NCBI GenBank assembly: GCA_029573725.1
Contig: JAKQDQ010000012.1
Coordinates: 1-32,447 of the forward strand
DNA: 32,447 nucleotides
Direction of reading: 5' to 3'
Origin: Verrucomicrobiota bacterium
Lineage (GTDB): Bacteria > Verrucomicrobiota > Verrucomicrobiia > Limisphaerales > JADLHS01
Under the pieces are notes generated by a model. The model was not told where the DNA came from, did no database searches, and saw only the letters and a program-made list of their open reading frames with translations. Below, one piece after another: positions 16,926 through 24,868 of the stretch. How positions within the stretch are numbered: position 1 is the first letter of the stretch; every line of letters starts with the position of its first letter. Both the position numbers and the translations under genes were made by a program.

Positions 16926-18818
16926 TCAATCGGGCGCCATCCAGGCGGCGTAGGCCCGTTCGCCCAGATACGTGTATCCGTGGTTTTCCCCGGGCGTGCC
17001 GCTCAGCAGCGCGTGAATGAATCCATTCCGTTCCACCTGAACGGTGTGCCAGATTTTGCGTTCCGGATTTTCCAGCAGGAGAAATTCGATCTGACCGTTG
17101 GCGCTGGCGTAGACGGCCAGGTCGGGGCGGGGGGTGTGCTGCGCCAACGCGAATCCCGCTGCTTGCAGGTCGCGCCGCATGGCCTGACTGCGTCCCCACG
17201 TGCCGCCGCGCTCACTCACGAAGGTTTTCCCATGGAGCAACGCCACCGAATCGTGATAGGCGAGGACGCAGAGCTTGTGGGCGTCGGACGCTTGGAGCCA
17301 TCTTGCGAGCTTCGCGAAGTGATTGGTGGTTTCGTAGGCATAGTTGCTGTCCAGAAAGGCCAGCCGCTGCACCGCGTCGGGAATGTCCGCCAGCGCCTCA
17401 AGGTAGCCGAAGGTCAGGCTGCCACCGCCGCTATGCCCGGTCAGCACCAGGCGTTGCGGATAGGCGGCAAACAGATCCCGCACGGTTTGGATCAGCGCCG
17501 GGATGGCGGCGTTCCCGTGACGCCGCCGCCAGGCGGGCCAGCTTTTCAAGGAGTTTTCCAGATAGGCGACGACGAGGGTCTGATTGGTTTTAACGTGGCG
17601 GAGGAAGCGGGTCTGCGCGCCAATGTGCTGCAGATCGAAATGCTCGTCGTCACCGGGGCGCGACTGCCGTCCGATGGTCCATTCAATCGTGTTCCCGTTG
17701 GGCAACGCAAAGAAGATCAGTTCGACGGGCCGATTGGGGGCGAAGGTTTCCGGGGCCGGGGTATTGATGACGATGCGCACGCCATCGGGCAGGTGCAGTT
17801 CGCAGCTGCACTCGTCGAACGCTCCGCCGGGGGTGAAGCCTGCGGGCCAGCGCGGCGGCGGGACGCCGGCGGCGGGCGGGCTGCCCTCCTGGACGGGATA
17901 GCGTGGAGAGGAGAGGACGCCTTCATCGCTGAGCAACGGCGCGAGCTGGGGGTCCGCCAGGATGGCGGGGAGGTTGGTGGGGTGTCCGTTGAGCTCGCCC
18001 TGCCGGGATACCAGGCGGATGCCGTGACTGTAATCCACCCAGGTGAGGGCGTGCCTCACGAACAGCGGCTGAATGTTGCTGCCATCCAGCTTCGGCCAGC
18101 CGTAAATGGCCACCCGGTTCGTAACCGACGCGAGCCGGGCGGTGACGACGACATCCTTTTTGTCCCCGGCAGTCAGGGCGCCAAGTGGCTGCGAGGCCAA
18201 ATGCTTTGCGCGCTGAATGCGCACCAGATCGTTGTGCTGCTGGAAAACCGGGACGGTGGTCATGAGCGGGCTGGGTGGAAGCGGCTGCGGGGCCAGCCGC
18301 ACGCTCGACTGGGCGGAGATGGCCGCCACCATTTTCGGAGTGGGCAGCATACATCCGGTCTGGTCGGCAAGGATTTGAGCCGTCACCGGGGTCATGGGCA
18401 TGAGCAGGTAATCCTCATCGCTGCCCAGCGCCAGGTAGTCCGGTGTGACGTAAAAGGTCAGCCTATTGGTCTCTCCGGCCGCGACCTGGTCCACGGTAAC
18501 GGGACAAAGCCGGCGCAGGAAACCGGGCACATTGCCGCCCAGGATCTGGTCGCGGACGAAGGCCTCCCGCGTTTCGAGGTTGGTCGAGAGCAAGGCGGCG
18601 TTGGTGGCCAGCTGGCTTGCGGGTAACGCCGTGGCGGGGCGGGGCGGGAGCGCCAGCGTTGACGCGGACAACGCCGAGTGCCACAGGCTGCTGATGAGGC
18701 ACAGGGCGCGAAGCCGCCGGCGCACGGGCGGGAGGATGGCGGCCCGGATGTGGCGTGGCGTTGGAGGGGCGAAATTCCTCCGGGACAGCGGACCGCGGGT
18801 TGTTGGCCAGGGTTTCAC
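16926..18818 (-). CDS. Secreted two-domain protein: unknown N-terminal domain plus alpha/beta-hydrolase-like domain
   Basis: A 630-residue protein with a signal peptide (RRRLRALCLISSLWHSALSA). The first half, about residues 70-300, holds GSDEDYLLMPMTPVTAQILA, GDKKDVVV, RVAIYGWPKLDGSNIQPLF and WVDYSHGIRLV. I have seen this pattern in uncharacterised PVC-group proteins and cannot assign a function. The second half (about 350-630) looks like an alpha/beta hydrolase: PVELIFFALPNGN strand, nucleophile elbow LTGHSGGGSLTFGY (Ser463), AFLDSNY after the next strand, and GENHGYTYLGE, where His could complete the triad. The substrate is unknown; it may act on a polymer or ester outside the cytoplasm. 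The GTG at 18818 is three bases after the radical SAM gene stop; a GTG at 18725 would start directly at the signal peptide and is an equally good choice. Confidence 0.78.
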   Translation of the reverse strand: MKPWPTTRGPLSRRNFAPPTPRHIRAAILPPVRRRLRALCLISSLWHSALSASTLALPPRPATALPASQLATNAALLSTNLETREAFVRDQILGGNVPGFLRRLCPVTVDQVAAGETNRLTFYVTPDYLALGSDEDYLLMPMTPVTAQILADQTGCMLPTPKMVAAISAQSSVRLAPQPLPPSPLMTTVPVFQQHNDLVRIQRAKHLASQPLGALTAGDKKDVVVTARLASVTNRVAIYGWPKLDGSNIQPLFVRHALTWVDYSHGIRLVSRQGELNGHPTNLPAILADPQLAPLLSDEGVLSSPRYPVQEGSPPAAGVPPPRWPAGFTPGGAFDECSCELHLPDGVRIVINTPAPETFAPNRPVELIFFALPNGNTIEWTIGRQSRPGDDEHFDLQHIGAQTRFLRHVKTNQTLVVAYLENSLKSWPAWRRRHGNAAIPALIQTVRDLFAAYPQRLVLTGHSGGGSLTFGYLEALADIPDAVQRLAFLDSNYAYETTNHFAKLARWLQASDAHKLCVLAYHDSVALLHGKTFVSERGGTWGRSQAMRRDLQAAGFALAQHTPRPDLAVYASANGQIEFLLLENPERKIWHTVQVERNGFIHALLSGTPGENHGYTYLGERAYAAWMAPD

Positions 18819-18821
18819 AAA

Positions 18822-20405
18822 TCAGGTGGTCTCAAGGTGGCGGGACTGGCGTTTTGGTCCGACGCGCCGCGCGGTCGGGCCACGCTTGGGCGGGTCAGGA
18901 ATGAGTGCGGCAAGAAAACCGGGTTTGTTTTGCCGCCCGCCGCGTTGATAGTCGCGCCACAAGGATTGCGCCACCAGCGGGGCGTCGAGTCCGGTTACCG
19001 TCGTGAGGTGCTCCAGCAGCAATTCCATCAAATGCGCCAGCGCGATGCTGTCGGTGCGCCGGGTGCGGGCAAAGAGCCAGTCGCTCCAGTTGAGGAAGGC
19101 GGTGAAGGGTGATGCCTGGCCGGACCAAAGCAGCGGAGCGGTTTCGACAAAGTTGCCGCTGTTGCCCACCAGGTCCCAGTATTTGGCGAAACGGCGCAGG
19201 CGTTGCATCGTGGCAAAATCAATCAGTCTGGTTTGGAGAATTTCGTACGGAGGCTGGGGATGATAAATCATCTGCCACCTGGCGTCGTGCCGGGCGATGG
19301 GCGTGCCCCGCAGCCGTTTGAGAATTCCCACCTGGATTTCCTGGGGGCGCAGGGCGATCAGTTTGTCGAACCCCGCCCCAAAACTGGCCAGGTCTTCCCC
19401 GGGCAGACCGGCGATCAGATCGGCGTGGATGTGGACACCCGAATGGTTTCGCAGCCAGCTCAGGTTGTCCTCCAGTTTCGCGTAGTTTTGCCGGCGGCTG
19501 ATCAATTGGGCGACCTCTGGATTAAAGGTTTGGATGCCGACTTCAAATTGCATGGCGCCCGGCGGGAATTTCGCGATCGTCCCGCGCAATCCTTCCGGCA
19601 GACGATCCGGAATCATTTCAAAGTGATAAAAGTGGCCGGGCCGGTGGCGGGTCAGGAAAAATTCCAGAATGGCGCGGCTGACCTTCAGGTTCAGGCTGAA
19701 GGTGCGGTCCACGAACTTGAACTGCCTCGCGCCGCGGTCAAGAAGTTGCTGCATGGCGCCGAGAAAACGCGGCAGATCCACGGCGCGCACGGGGATGTCC
19801 AGCGAGGACAGGCAAAACTCGCACGAAAATGGGCAGCCGCGCCAGGCCTCGACGTACAGCACACGGTGCGCGATGTCCTGCGCGGTATAGAATTCGTAGG
19901 GGAGGGTGAGCTCGGCGAAATCAGGGGGGGGCGCGGGAATGATCCTGGGCAGCGGCGCCGAGCTGCCTCCCGCGCGATTGCCGCCGTCGGGCCCCGGACG
20001 CAGAGCCGCCGCCGGCGCATCCAGCAACTGCCGGCAGACCTCCGCGAATTTCAGGTCGGCTTCGCCAGTAATGACATAATCAGCCAGCCGCACAACGTCC
20101 TGCTGGTCGGTTTCATAGCTCACTTCCGGACCGCCGAGCACGATGAGAATGTCCGGCCGCACGCGTTTGATGACCGTGAGGACTTTGGCGGTTTCCGTGG
20201 CGTTCCACACATACACGCCGCAGCCGATGATTTTCGGGTTCTGGGCGAGCAGCACCTCCGCCACGTCCAACAGGCGCTGGTTGATGTCGAACTCGAGCAG
20301 CGCCGTGCGCGCCTGCAGTTCGCCCAGGTTGGCGAACAGGTAGCGCAGACCAAAGGAGGCGTGAATGAACTTGGCGTTGAGCGTCGTGAGAATGATGTCC
20401 GGCAT
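18822..20405 (-). CDS. B12-binding-domain radical SAM protein
   Basis: A 527-residue protein starting PDIILTTLNAKFIHASFGLRY. Residues 1-145 form a cobalamin-binding-like Rossmann domain (IIGCGVYVWNATETAKVL, LIVLGGPEVSYET, DYVITGEADLKF). The radical SAM core follows with GCPFSCEFC (Cys191, Cys195, Cys198), QFEVGIQTFNPEVAQLISR and IHADLIAGLPGEDL. The C-terminal 200 residues (RGTPIARHDARWQM, PPYEILQT, AKYWDLVGNSGNF) resemble the DUF4080-type tail of this subfamily. The reaction is unknown; related proteins methylate or rearrange small molecules or cofactors. A Gly/Pro/Ala-rich linker (PAAALRPGPDGGNRAGGSSA) sits between the B12-like and radical domains. The frame is open to 20690, but the ATG at 20405 fits the family start and has a -10-like box seven bases before it. 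The hydrolase-like gene is coupled downstream. Confidence 0.87.
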   Translation of the reverse strand: MPDIILTTLNAKFIHASFGLRYLFANLGELQARTALLEFDINQRLLDVAEVLLAQNPKIIGCGVYVWNATETAKVLTVIKRVRPDILIVLGGPEVSYETDQQDVVRLADYVITGEADLKFAEVCRQLLDAPAAALRPGPDGGNRAGGSSAPLPRIIPAPPPDFAELTLPYEFYTAQDIAHRVLYVEAWRGCPFSCEFCLSSLDIPVRAVDLPRFLGAMQQLLDRGARQFKFVDRTFSLNLKVSRAILEFFLTRHRPGHFYHFEMIPDRLPEGLRGTIAKFPPGAMQFEVGIQTFNPEVAQLISRRQNYAKLEDNLSWLRNHSGVHIHADLIAGLPGEDLASFGAGFDKLIALRPQEIQVGILKRLRGTPIARHDARWQMIYHPQPPYEILQTRLIDFATMQRLRRFAKYWDLVGNSGNFVETAPLLWSGQASPFTAFLNWSDWLFARTRRTDSIALAHLMELLLEHLTTVTGLDAPLVAQSLWRDYQRGGRQNKPGFLAALIPDPPKRGPTARRVGPKRQSRHLETT

Positions 20406-20412
20406 CGCGCGC

Positions 20413-20441
20413 AACTTAGCAAACGCGCCCCGCGCCGGAAA
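20413..20441 (-). promoter_or_regulatory. Promoter candidate of the radical SAM gene
   Basis: On the minus strand TTTCCG (20441-20436), 17 bases, TAAGTT (20418-20413), then seven bases to the ATG at 20405. The -35 is weak. The spacing repeats that of other genes here and would give a leaderless mRNA. Confidence 0.4.
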
Positions 20442-20477
20442 GGGGGGAGAGGCCTCCCGGGCCACCGCCCGCCCCGG

Positions 20478-20510
20478 CGCCGCGCAACACTGACTTTTCG
20501 GCGCGCGGCG
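20478..20510 (-). terminator. Inverted repeat after feoB, possible terminator
   Basis: Perfect 8-bp arms CGCCGCGC / GCGCGGCG around a 17-base loop, 29 bases beyond the feoB stop. The arms are strong but no T-tract follows on the minus strand. Confidence 0.35.
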
Positions 20511-20538
20511 TGGGTGGGTGGGCGCCGTTCCCGGAGGA

Positions 20539-22884
20539 TCAACCCCAGCCGAGGAGTTTGCCGCCTTGATAAGTGAGGAAAGCCAGGGTCCACGCCAGCG
20601 CGCCCATGTAGGCCCATTGGAAGAGCGGCCATTTCCAGGAGTTGGTTTCGCGGCGCACAATCGCGACGGTGCTGGCGCACTGCAACGCAAACACGTAAAA
20701 GACCATGAGCGTTACGGCGACCAGGGTGGTGTAAACCGGTTGTCCGTCGGGCCGCTTCTGTTCGCGCAATGTTTGCTCCAGGGTTTTCATGCCTTCGTCC
20801 GCGTCGCCGGCATCGCTCAGGTTGTAAACGGTGGACATGGTGCTGACAAACACTTCGCGCGCGGCAAAGGAGGAGATGATGCCGATGCCGATCTTCCAGT
20901 CGAATCCCAGCGGGATCAGGATCGGTTCAATGGCGCGGCCCATCCGGCCGGCAAAGCTGTGCCGTAAATTTTCGCCAAATTCCGCCTGGTCAATGGCGGC
21001 CAGTTGTTCCTCCAGGGCGGCCGCCTGGTGGGCGGCACTGCCCGGCCCCGTGGCCAGCGTCACCGGGTTGAACGAGCGGGTGATGGCGTTGCGCCGGGCT
21101 TCGAACTGCGCCTCGCGCTGGCTGCTCCGGGGGTAGGTCGCCAGAAACCACAGCACAATGCTCACGCCCAGAATGACGGTGCCCGCGCGGGTTAGAAACA
21201 ATTTTGAACGTTCCCAGATGTGCTGCAGCACCACCCGGAAGAGCGGGCGTTTGTAAGGGGGCAGTTCCATGATGAGCAGCGGTGCTTCGCCCTTGAGCAG
21301 CGTTTTCTTGAACACCCACGCCATGAGCAGCGCCACGATGATGCCCAACAAATACATGGCCAGCATCGTCAGGCCACGCAGCCCCAGAAAACCGAAGAGA
21401 TTGAACCGGGTGAAGCCCAGGTCCAGGTGATAGTTCAGACCGCCCAGGACACGATCCGGAATGGTGGCGCCAATCAACAGGGTGTAAATGGGCAGCCGCG
21501 CCGAACAACTCATCAAGGGCGCGACCAGAATGGTGACGAGCCGGTCTTTCGGGCTTTCAATGGTCCGCGTCGCCATGATGCCGGGGATGGCGCAGGCGAA
21601 GGAACTGAGCATGGGAATGAAGCTCTTGCCGTGCAGTCCGACCCGGCTCATCAACCGATCCATCAGAAACGCCGCGCGCGCCATGTATCCGGTGTCCTCC
21701 AGCAGGCCAATGAAGGTGAACAACATCAAAATCTGCGGCAGAAAAACCACCACGCTGCCCACGCCCGCGATCACCCCGTTCACCAGCAAATCGCGCAAAT
21801 CGCCCGGCGGCAGAAAACCGCCCACCTGATCTCCGGCCCAGGTCACGCCATTTTCCAGCCAGCGCATCGGATAGTCCGCAAACGTGAAAATGCACTGGAA
21901 GATGATGAACATCAGGGCGAGAAAAATCAGCGTGCCCCAGATTTTATGGGTGACGATGCGATCCACCTTGTCACTGAAGGTTTCCCCGGGGGCCGCCAGT
22001 TCCGTGGTGGCGGCCTGCTGGATTTCTGCCACGCGGGCGTAGCGCCATTCGATGGGGGCGCCGCGCCAGTCCACCTTGGCGGCATCGAGACGTTTCCGGG
22101 CGGCCGCCACGGCGGATTGAATCGCCGGGGGATAATGCGTCCGGCTCGAGGCCAGGGCATTTTCATTGCTGAGAATCAACAGCGCTTCGGCCGTGGCCTG
22201 CCAGGGGCGGTTCTGAAACGTGTTTGCCAGCAGATCCGCCAGCCCCGTGGCTTCAATGCGAAATAAGCCGGGCAGTTGACAAAACAGCCGCGGCTTGATG
22301 AGCGGCGGATTCAGGGCGAGGGACACCAATTTTTCCCGCAACTCGGGCACGCCCTGACCCGTGCTCGCCACGATGGGTTGCACCGGAACGTCAAGCAGCC
22401 GGGCCAGCTTGTCGGCCGCAATCACATGGCCCAGGCTTTCGGCCACATCCGTCATGTTCAACGCGATGAGGGTGGGATACCCCAGCTCGATGACCTGGGT
22501 GGCGTAATACAGGTTGCGTTGGAGGTTCGAGGCGTCCACCACCACGACCACCACGTGCAATTGGGGCACCTCCGGCAGGCGCCCGAACAGCACGTCCCGC
22601 GAGACCTGCTCATCCAGGGAGTTGGGGCTTAGACTGTAGGTGCCGGGCAGGTCCAGGATCCGGATTTCCCGGCGGGCCGGTCCATTTTTCAACCGTCCCT
22701 CCTTCCGTTCCACGGTTACGCCCGCGTAATTCCCCACCTTGGCGCGCAGGCCGGTGAGCAAATTGAACAGCGTCGTCTTGCCGGAATTGGGATTGCCGGT
22801 CAGCGCCACGTAGCGGAGCGGTGCGGCCGCGCCGGCGGCTGGATCAACCGGGTCGGGATTGGATGGTGGCGGTGGTTCGATCAC
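20539..22884 (-). CDS. feoB: Ferrous iron transporter FeoB
   Basis: At 781 residues this is a full-length FeoB, the inner-membrane Fe(II) permease. The N-terminal G domain shows G1 GNPNSGKT (residues 30-37), the switch region GNYAGVTVERKEG, G3 DLPGTYSL and G4 NMTD. A helical regulatory domain (about 200-290) follows. The membrane part has the two gate regions: SFIPMLSSFACAIPGIMATRTI with PLMSCSARLPIYTLLIGA (conserved Cys), and SSFAAREVFVSTMSTVY. The end ALQCASTVAIVRRETNSWKWPLFQ is typical. A Pro-rich N-terminal extension of about 20 residues precedes the G domain. The start is GTG with GAGAG upstream. Two feoA genes lie before it in the same direction, with a 128-base gap that could hold a secondary promoter (CATAAT at 22915-22910). 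No Fur-like operator was visible. Confidence 0.96.
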   Translation of the reverse strand: MIEPPPPSNPDPVDPAAGAAAPLRYVALTGNPNSGKTTLFNLLTGLRAKVGNYAGVTVERKEGRLKNGPARREIRILDLPGTYSLSPNSLDEQVSRDVLFGRLPEVPQLHVVVVVVDASNLQRNLYYATQVIELGYPTLIALNMTDVAESLGHVIAADKLARLLDVPVQPIVASTGQGVPELREKLVSLALNPPLIKPRLFCQLPGLFRIEATGLADLLANTFQNRPWQATAEALLILSNENALASSRTHYPPAIQSAVAAARKRLDAAKVDWRGAPIEWRYARVAEIQQAATTELAAPGETFSDKVDRIVTHKIWGTLIFLALMFIIFQCIFTFADYPMRWLENGVTWAGDQVGGFLPPGDLRDLLVNGVIAGVGSVVVFLPQILMLFTFIGLLEDTGYMARAAFLMDRLMSRVGLHGKSFIPMLSSFACAIPGIMATRTIESPKDRLVTILVAPLMSCSARLPIYTLLIGATIPDRVLGGLNYHLDLGFTRFNLFGFLGLRGLTMLAMYLLGIIVALLMAWVFKKTLLKGEAPLLIMELPPYKRPLFRVVLQHIWERSKLFLTRAGTVILGVSIVLWFLATYPRSSQREAQFEARRNAITRSFNPVTLATGPGSAAHQAAALEEQLAAIDQAEFGENLRHSFAGRMGRAIEPILIPLGFDWKIGIGIISSFAAREVFVSTMSTVYNLSDAGDADEGMKTLEQTLREQKRPDGQPVYTTLVAVTLMVFYVFALQCASTVAIVRRETNSWKWPLFQWAYMGALAWTLAFLTYQGGKLLGWG

Positions 22885-23012
22885 GTAATCTCTCGGGGGC
22901 AGCTTAGCGATTATGCCCGGCGGCTGGATTGCCGGAACTTGTCATTCTTTGTCGGCCGTTTGCCGCGCTGGAAACGTGCCGGAGCGTTCCGGGGATGCCG
23001 GGTCGGGATGCG

Positions 23013-23255
23013 TTACGCGGCGCACGTGACCAGGATTTGTTCCGCTTCCTGCCGGCGGAGCGTCAGGTTGTAGCCGCGGACCTTGATTTCGACGGGATCC
23101 CCAAGTGGCGCAAAACGGATCAGTTCGACTTTCGTTCCCACCAGCAATCCCATTTCCATCAACCGCGGCCGGTGGGCGGCGGGCAGCTGGATGTCGGCGA
23201 CGGTGCCCGTGGCGCCCAGCGCGAGGGAGGTCAGGGGTTGCAGGGCAGCAGGCAT
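23013..23255 (-). CDS. feoA: FeoA-family ferrous iron transport protein (second copy)
   Basis: This 80-residue SH3-like FeoA protein contains LTSLALGATGTVADIQLPAAHRPRLMEMG, where LMEMGLLVGTKVELIRFAPLGDPVEIKV is the core signature of the family, and ends YNLTLRRQEAEQILV. FeoA is a small cytoplasmic partner thought to help FeoB activity or assembly. It is the middle gene of a feoA-feoA-feoB unit; the other feoA stop lies 18 bases before its ATG, and feoB begins 128 bases after its stop. Of the two FeoA proteins this is the more canonical one (GDPVEIKVRGY block intact, no CxxC). The ATG at 23255 is the only sensible start. Confidence 0.93.
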   Translation of the reverse strand: MPAALQPLTSLALGATGTVADIQLPAAHRPRLMEMGLLVGTKVELIRFAPLGDPVEIKVRGYNLTLRRQEAEQILVTCAA

Positions 23256-23273
23256 GAACCGGAGCGGCAGGGG

Positions 23274-23555
23274 TCAGACAGGTTCGACCAAAATCGCCGC
23301 CGCCAGTTCCGGGCTGAGCGCGATCCGGGTGTTGCAAACCTGACAGATCAGGCTCGGATGCTGGCTCACCAGCCGGATCCGCTGCTGTTCCCCCAGGCCC
23401 AGTTCCCGCAACCGGTCAATCACCGAAGGTTGCGCCAGGTGTTGCTTGATGCAGACCACCGTTCCCGCGTTCACCGCCGAAAGCGGACACATGCCGGTGA
23501 TCTCACAACAGTCCAGCGGAGCCTCTGGGCGGGCGGGCGGCACGTTCTTTTTCAA
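23274..23555 (-). CDS. Cysteine-containing FeoA-family protein (first gene of feo operon)
   Basis: Up to 93 residues with a FeoA domain: NAGTVVCIKQHLAQPSVIDRLRELGLGEQQRIRLVSQHP, ending NTRIALSPELAAAILV. Unlike its neighbour it carries a CxxC pair (ICQVCNTRIAL) and a Cys-rich N-terminus (DCCEITGMCPLS), which could bind iron or sense redox state; this is inference. The start is uncertain. TTG at 23555 begins eight bases after a -10 box, GTG at 23543 gives 89 residues, and ATG at 23492 gives a standard-sized 72-residue FeoA and would drop the CC pair. I report the longest form. It leads the feo operon. Confidence 0.82.
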   Translation of the reverse strand: MKKNVPPARPEAPLDCCEITGMCPLSAVNAGTVVCIKQHLAQPSVIDRLRELGLGEQQRIRLVSQHPSLICQVCNTRIALSPELAAAILVEPV

Positions 23556-23563
23556 GCGCGCAC

Positions 23564-23592
23564 AGCATAGAGTTGCGCCTGCGTTTCGGCAA
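23564..23592 (-). promoter_or_regulatory. Promoter of the feo operon
   Basis: On the minus strand TTGCCG (23592-23587), 17 bases, TATGCT (23569-23564). The predicted start of transcription is near 23557, next to the TTG at 23555. I see no Fur or other known operator overlapping it. The region is shared with the 5' side of the divergent glycosyltransferase gene. Confidence 0.5.
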
Positions 23593-23638
23593 GTTGGATT
23601 TGCGTTGCCGGCGCGTGCCCGGCAAGCTGCGCGGCATC

Positions 23639-24403
23639 ATGTATCGGGGGAAAAAAGTCGTCGTGGTGATGCCCGCCTACAATGCGGCCAAAACCCTCCG
23701 CCAGACCTACGCCGAAGTGTGCGAGGAAGCCATCGCCGATCGGATCATCCTGGTGGACGACCACAGCCATGATGAAACGGTGGCCGTGGCGCGCACCCTG
23801 CCGGGGGTCCAGGTGTATGAGCACGAAAAAAACACCGGTTATGGTGGGAATCAGAAAACCTGTTACCGGCTGGCGCTGGCGGCGGGGGCGGACATCGTGG
23901 TGATGTTGCATCCGGATTACCAATATACGCCGCGCCTGCTGCCCGCGATGGTTTCGATGATTGCCAACGGATTGCATCCGTGCGTGTTGGCGAGCCGGAT
24001 CCTTGGAGGCTACGCGCTCCAGGGCGGCATGCCCCTGTGGAAGTACATTGCCAACCGCTGGCTGACTCTGGTGGAAAATGGACTGCTCGGGGCCAAGCTG
24101 TCCGAATACCACACCGGCTACCGCGCCTTCTCGCGTGAGGTGTTGGAGTGCTTCGATTGGAGCGGCAACTCGGACGATTTCGTTTTTGACAACGAAATGC
24201 TGGCGCAAATCGTCTGGCACGGTTTTTCCATCGGCGAGGTGAGTTGCCCGACCAAATACTTTGCCGATGCTTCCTCGATCAATTTCCGGCGCAGTGTGCG
24301 GTACGGGTTCGGCTGCCTCGCCACCGGACTGCGGTTCCGGTTGAGCCGGATGGGGATCATCAAGTCGCGCTTGTTTTTTCCGGCGCGGGGTGTGGCGCGT
24401 TGA
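23639..24403 (+). CDS. Family 2 glycosyltransferase (dolichyl-phosphate-mannose-synthase-like)
   Basis: A 254-residue soluble GT-A glycosyltransferase. KVVVVMPAYNAAKTL opens the nucleotide-binding fold, IILVDDHSHDETVAVA is the second strand and motif, HEKNTGYGGNQKTCYRLALAAGADIVVMLHPDYQYTP gives the region where DxD-type metal binding occurs (HPDYQY), and EYHTGYRAFSREVLE with NSDDFVFDNEMLAQIVWHGF is the acceptor-side block. Such enzymes transfer a sugar from a nucleotide donor to polyprenyl phosphate or to a glycan. No membrane helices are present in this one. Donor and acceptor are unknown. The frame is open to 23573, but the conserved start is the ATG at 23639. It stands alone on this strand, divergent from the feo operon. 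Confidence 0.9.
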   Translation: MYRGKKVVVVMPAYNAAKTLRQTYAEVCEEAIADRIILVDDHSHDETVAVARTLPGVQVYEHEKNTGYGGNQKTCYRLALAAGADIVVMLHPDYQYTPRLLPAMVSMIANGLHPCVLASRILGGYALQGGMPLWKYIANRWLTLVENGLLGAKLSEYHTGYRAFSREVLECFDWSGNSDDFVFDNEMLAQIVWHGFSIGEVSCPTKYFADASSINFRRSVRYGFGCLATGLRFRLSRMGIIKSRLFFPARGVAR

Positions 24404-24410
24404 GGCCACA

Positions 24411-24434
24411 AAAACGGGCGCCGACCTGCGCCCG
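24411..24434 (-). terminator. Intrinsic terminator of rpsT
   Basis: On the minus strand CGGGCGC-AGGTCG-GCGCCCG, a perfect 7-bp stem with six-base loop, is followed at once by TTTTTG, 23 bases after the rpsT stop. This is the clearest intrinsic terminator of the window. On the plus strand the same stem lies just after the glycosyltransferase stop, but without a T-tract. Confidence 0.85.
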
Positions 24435-24457
24435 GAAAGTGGGGTGGTCGGCCGGCC

Positions 24458-24721
24458 TTACTTCACGCGGTTGAACGCGAGGGTGAGACGGGATTTTTTG
24501 CGATTGGCCGCGTTGCGCGTCAAAACCCGGGACTTCACCGCCTTGTCAATCACGGACAACACTTCGGGCAGGGATTTGGCAGCGTCCTCTTTCTTACCGG
24601 CGGCCAGCGTGGCCCGCAGCCCCTTCTCCGACCGGCGCACCCGGGAAATGACGGAGCGGTTATGTAATTCCTTGCGCGCACTGCTGCGCATGCGTTTTGC
24701 GGCTGACTTGGTATTCGGCAT
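24458..24721 (-). CDS. rpsT: 30S ribosomal protein S20 (bS20)
   Basis: An 87-residue basic protein of normal bS20 length. It starts PNTKSAAKRMRSSARKELHN and contains the helical hairpin with SVISRVRRSEKGLRATL and KAVKSRVLTRNAANRKKSRLTLAFNRV, the conserved C-terminal block. S20 binds 16S rRNA early in small-subunit assembly. The ATG at 24721 has a good ribosome binding site (GGAGAC, spacing 6-7) on the minus strand, in contrast to most genes here. It is probably monocistronic: an intrinsic terminator follows, and the upstream gene on the same strand (dtd) ends about 147 bases before. Promoter not clearly identified. Confidence 0.97.
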   Translation of the reverse strand: MPNTKSAAKRMRSSARKELHNRSVISRVRRSEKGLRATLAAGKKEDAAKSLPEVLSVIDKAVKSRVLTRNAANRKKSRLTLAFNRVK

Positions 24722-24868
24722 AAATTCGTCTCCAACTCAATTCAAAGACCGCCACCTTAGCCAAATGGATCACGGTGTCAATGCTGGAGCCGCCGGGCGG
24801 CCAGCCGGCCCCCCGGTTGCCGCAGGCGATTTTGGTCCCGCACCGTGTGCCGGTGCACCCCGGAAACA

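Noticed and set aside
16980..18626. 548-codon open frame on the plus strand, antisense to the hydrolase-like gene
   Set aside because: The minus-strand protein has a signal peptide and GHSGGG motif; the plus-strand translation is low-complexity Gly/Arg without any family feature.
19203..20576. 457-codon open frame antisense to the B12-radical SAM gene
   Set aside because: The opposite strand encodes the full CxxxCxxC radical SAM protein; the frame is a composition effect.
24840..24856. Hairpin GCACCG-TGTGC-CGGTGC as dtd terminator
   Set aside because: A good 6-bp stem after the dtd stop, but it is followed by GGGACC on the minus strand with no T-tract; kept only as a possible structure.
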